Shown here: one piece after another, positions 48,459-50,200 of the stretch
Numbering within the stretch: position 1 is the first letter of the stretch
Layout of the letters: each line of letters begins with the position of its first letter
Origin: Alphaproteobacteria bacterium
Lineage (GTDB): Bacteria; Pseudomonadota; Alphaproteobacteria; Micropepsales; Micropepsaceae
Assembly (NCBI GenBank): GCA_013697055.1
Contig: JACCXK010000103.1
Location: 1-50,200, forward strand
Length of the DNA stretch: 50,200 nt
Direction of reading: 5' to 3'
The notes under the pieces: model-generated
Database searches by the model: none
Told to the model about the DNA's origin: nothing
What the model saw: the letters and a program-made list of their open reading frames with translations, nothing else
Made by a program: the position numbers and the translations under genes

Positions 48459-48659
48459 TTAGCCCAGCAAAGCCGTGACTCTGATCTCGCGATAATAACC
48501 CTCCGCGCTTACTGCGATCTTGTGCTGTTCGCTATATATGATGTGTTCGATGGTATTCGGAGTGATCAAGTATCTCTTCGCAAGCGCCTCGCGGCATTCC
48601 CCCGCTTTATAACGCGCGTAAATCTCGCGATTTCGCTTCGCTGTGCTTGCCTTGGCCAT
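48459..48659 (-). CDS. Small helix-turn-helix protein, phage-like (66 aa)
   Basis: The sequence 'KRNREIYARYKAGECREALA' followed by 'KRYLITPNTIEHIIYSE' matches a sigma-70-region-4/Mor-like helix-turn-helix (a helix, 'CREALAKRYLI' turn, recognition helix). It is basic, compact and short, as in phage or mobile-element regulators. A GGGGGCG site stands 6 bases before the ATG, and a CGCTTT-TTT-AAAGCG hairpin lies just upstream (48674-48688), possibly its operator. It heads the minus-strand cassette 48659 to 47800. Confidence 0.6.
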   Translation of the reverse strand: MAKASTAKRNREIYARYKAGECREALAKRYLITPNTIEHIIYSEQHKIAVSAEGYYREIRVTALLG

Positions 48660-48901
48660 GTTGAACGCCCCCGCGCTTTTTTAAAGCGTACACAAATATG
48701 TGGCCCCTTCAATCCCCGCGCGCGCGGGACCGTCATGCTCCTTAAAAGTTCCTTTGGAGGGCAACTTGAGGGGAGTTCAAAAAGCGGACGTAGTCAGCCG
48801 CGGTCGTTGCTCACCGCTTAGTGGTTCTGAAAAGGGGTAATCGCACATTTGTCCTCGCAAGCGAATTGTCGCGCCGTATTTCCACTTTGCCGCTGCAGGG
48901 C

Positions 48902-49008
48902 ACGTCTTTGCGCGGGTAGCAGGAGGGCACCCCGTCTGCATCGGGGCCGAGACGTTTTAAAGCGGCTGCGGAGCAGCCCTCCAAAACTTAGGCGGAAAGG
49001 ACGTCCGC
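48902..49008 (+). ncRNA. Candidate structured RNA segment
   Basis: Nested and adjacent complementary blocks: ACGTCT (48902-48907) with AGACGT (48950-48955), enclosing CCCCG (48930-48934) with CGGGG (48942-48946). Next are GGCTGC-GGA-GCAGCC (48964-48978) and GGCGGA (48991-48996) with TCCGCC (49004-49009). The stems are short and could occur by chance. No known RNA family is recognised. Confidence 0.2.
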
Positions 49009-49088
49009 CGGCATTCAGGATTAGCTCCTTGGCTGGACTGGCTTTTCAATCACACAGGGCAGGGCGCTTCCCGCGCTACTACCCACAG

Positions 49089-49159
49089 TGTCTGCTTTGG
49101 GTCAAAAGCGGTCATTCGTCCCCGGTCCCGCCAATGGCTGCTTTGACCCAAGGCGGACA
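49089..49159. repeat. Imperfect 27-bp inverted repeat
   Basis: Left arm 49089-49116 (TGTCTGCTTTGGGTCAAAAG start) and right arm 49133-49159, whose reverse complement begins TGTCCGCCTTGGGTCAAAGC. They share the core TTGGGTCAAA and differ at about five positions and one gap. A 16-base GC-rich centre separates them. It may be a dispersed alphaproteobacterial palindrome or a mobile-element end. Confidence 0.5.
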
Positions 49160-49813
49160 TCCGATTGGCCGCTACCGGGAGCAGGCTTTATCTCGTAACG
49201 GTCGTGAGGAGTGTGTTCACACCACAGTCGAGAAAACGTCCCGCATATTTGACCGGACTATCGGGTTGACAAACCGACGCCGTCTCATCAGGGCGATGTA
49301 ATCAAATTGCCCTCGGTTCGATGACCGGCCCATCACCAAATGGTTGGAATACGCCTTCCCCACTGATACGAGTATTGAGGTACGCGCGTCGGGTGGTGGG
49401 CGTTTCACTTGGTGAAACGCATGGCCATGACGAAGACACATACCGTGAGCCGGGTTTGGCACACACCAGTAATCTTGATCAGTCGATGGCTGAGAGAGAC
49501 CTGATCAATCCCGGCATTCCCACCATTTGGGGCGGCGACCTTGAGGAGCAATGCGACGATGAGGGCGTGGATACCGATCGCGAGCCGCCTGCCCACCCTG
49601 AGCATGTTGGGGGCAGTTATGGCGCACGGTAGGCTACCAAGGCCAAGTTTAACGAGCGCCTGAGCTCGTGGCATGTCCTCCTGGGCAACCCAGGAAAGAG
49701 ATTGGGTCCCCACTGGCACACATAATGCAAGTTTTGATGAGGCAAAACGGAATGTGCCGATCCGGGACGATCCGCTTTGCATCTTGGCGAGATCGTAGCC
49801 GCCGTAGGATGCC

Positions 49814-50200
49814 ATGCCGGCTCTTGTGTTTCACCGACTTACTGCTAGCAGGGTAGGCTTCGGCACGGGTGGTGTGCTGGCATCGCTTAAGCGACGGATT
49901 AAATCGTTCGCGGCCATCTTTTTAGTCTCGGTCCTGGGGCTCGCGTTTGCCTTTACCCTGCCGCCCTCCACGCTCTCCGCGGCGAGGCGTTCGGTGACTA
50001 CCGCACTGGTGGATCCCCTGAGCATATTCGCACTGCGTTCGCCGGGAGAGCGAGGCTCGGGCGTCCTGCTTTTCTCAAAGGGTCCCCATGAGCGGGTTGC
50101 CCCGGTGGTTCGTGAAAAAGGCGCGCCGGCCGCGCCGAGTCCTGACATAGGAGACCTAGGCGATACGTACGATGCAGGTCGGGGCTACCCAGCCTTGGAC
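49814..50200 (+). CDS. N-terminal part of a membrane-anchored or secreted protein, runs off the window
   Basis: The frame from ATG 49814 stays open for 129 codons to the last base. A TAGGA site precedes the ATG. After about 25 residues comes a basic stretch 'LKRRIKSFAAIFLVSVLGLAFAF' that is a clear signal anchor, then 'TLPPSTLSAARRSVTTALVD', 'SIFALRSPGERGSG' and a Pro/Ala-rich linker ('KGAPAAPSPDIGD'). The look is that of secreted alphaproteobacterial proteins with long Pro-rich stalks, some of which end in PEP-CTERM tails. This protein's C-terminus lies outside the window. An internal GTG at 49874 may be the true start. Confidence 0.5.
   Translation, partial: MPALVFHRLTASRVGFGTGGVLASLKRRIKSFAAIFLVSVLGLAFAFTLPPSTLSAARRSVTTALVDPLSIFALRSPGERGSGVLLFSKGPHERVAPVVREKGAPAAPSPDIGDLGDTYDAGRGYPALD

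Larger units (their letters stand above)
48660..49813. other. Poorly coding, probably decayed accessory region
   Basis: No gene can be supported over this 1.15 kb. Open frames exist on both strands but none has family motifs, and opposite frames look equally plausible. It holds a foldable segment (48902-48982), an imperfect 27-bp inverted repeat (49089-49159) and a CCTGGG-CAA-CCCAGG hairpin (49680-49694). Base composition is more balanced than in the rest of the window by eye. Confidence 0.5.

Noticed and set aside
49312-49335. GGTTCGAT sequence resembling a tRNA T-loop
   Set aside because: No acceptor, D or anticodon stems can be built around it.
49405-49815. A 136-codon minus-strand frame starting at 49815
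   Set aside because: Its start overlaps the plus-strand ATG at 49814, the ribosome site is poor, and the opposite frame over 49321-49632 looks equally plausible. No family motif supports either.

Overview
The window looks like chromosomal DNA of a GC-rich Alphaproteobacterium. The evidence is dense short-spaced genes with ATGA-type overlaps, alphaproteobacterial-style PQQ and GMC dehydrogenases, a tandem PilZ protein and PEP-CTERM-type sorting tails. I would guess a soil or sediment heterotroph of the Micropepsaceae/Rhizomicrobium or Caulobacterales type, but no rRNA or marker gene is present to fix this. No tRNA, rRNA, CRISPR array, transposase or integrase was recognised.

Layout. 37-3020 (minus): a GT2 glycosyltransferase and a TPR/O-GlcNAc-transferase-like protein, translationally coupled. 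3141-6400 (plus): a Tat-exported gluconate-2-dehydrogenase-subunit-3-like protein, its GMC flavoprotein and a secreted esterase. 6507-7448 (minus): a Tat-exported amidohydrolase. 7657-13707 (plus): a two-haem DUF1587/1592/1588/1585-type protein, a Tat-exported DUF1552 protein, an ankyrin protein and an exported metallo-beta-lactamase-fold hydrolase. 13808-16285: a large transketolase-like TPP enzyme. 16610-21669 (plus): CHRD protein, cytochrome c/quinoprotein fusion, second GMC flavoprotein and second subunit-3 protein, facing a DUF1080 (3-keto-glycoside hydrolase family) gene at 21659-22540. 22762-27655: a HyuA/HyuB pair with a PLP enzyme of the DSD1/D-threonine-aldolase type. 27852-29574: a tandem-PilZ protein and an unknown partner. 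29647-36844: membrane PQQ glucose-type dehydrogenase, beta-propeller amidohydrolase, lambda-crystallin-like 3-hydroxyacid dehydrogenase and BKACE enzyme. 36841-38232 (minus): amidase. 38312-39547: a Tat-exported SelA-like PLP protein. 39669-46735: DUF1549/1553 haem protein, DUF1501 protein, cytochrome c/LRR protein, cytochrome b561 and NHL propeller.

How it fits together. Most of the window encodes exported oxidative catabolism. Two GMC/subunit-3 pairs, two quinoproteins and a DUF1080 hydrolase suggest periplasmic oxidation of sugars or glycosides, possibly through 3-keto intermediates. Two 'planctomycete-type' units each pair a c-haem protein with a Tat-exported DUF1552 or DUF1501 partner. 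The second also carries a membrane cytochrome b561 that could connect it to the quinone pool. Cytosolic modules (HyuAB-PLP enzyme, hydroxyacid dehydrogenase-BKACE, amidase, transketolase) would process imported products. The least described candidate system is the six-gene unit 39669-46735.

The last 3.4 kb (46740-50200) is different. It is sparsely coding and less GC-rich by eye. It holds two decayed PEP-CTERM/exosortase sorting tails on opposite strands, a minus-strand cassette of small phage-like genes (HTH, short membrane peptide, a probably frameshifted protein), a bidirectional terminator, inverted repeats, a possible structured-RNA segment and an unfinished reading frame running off the right edge.
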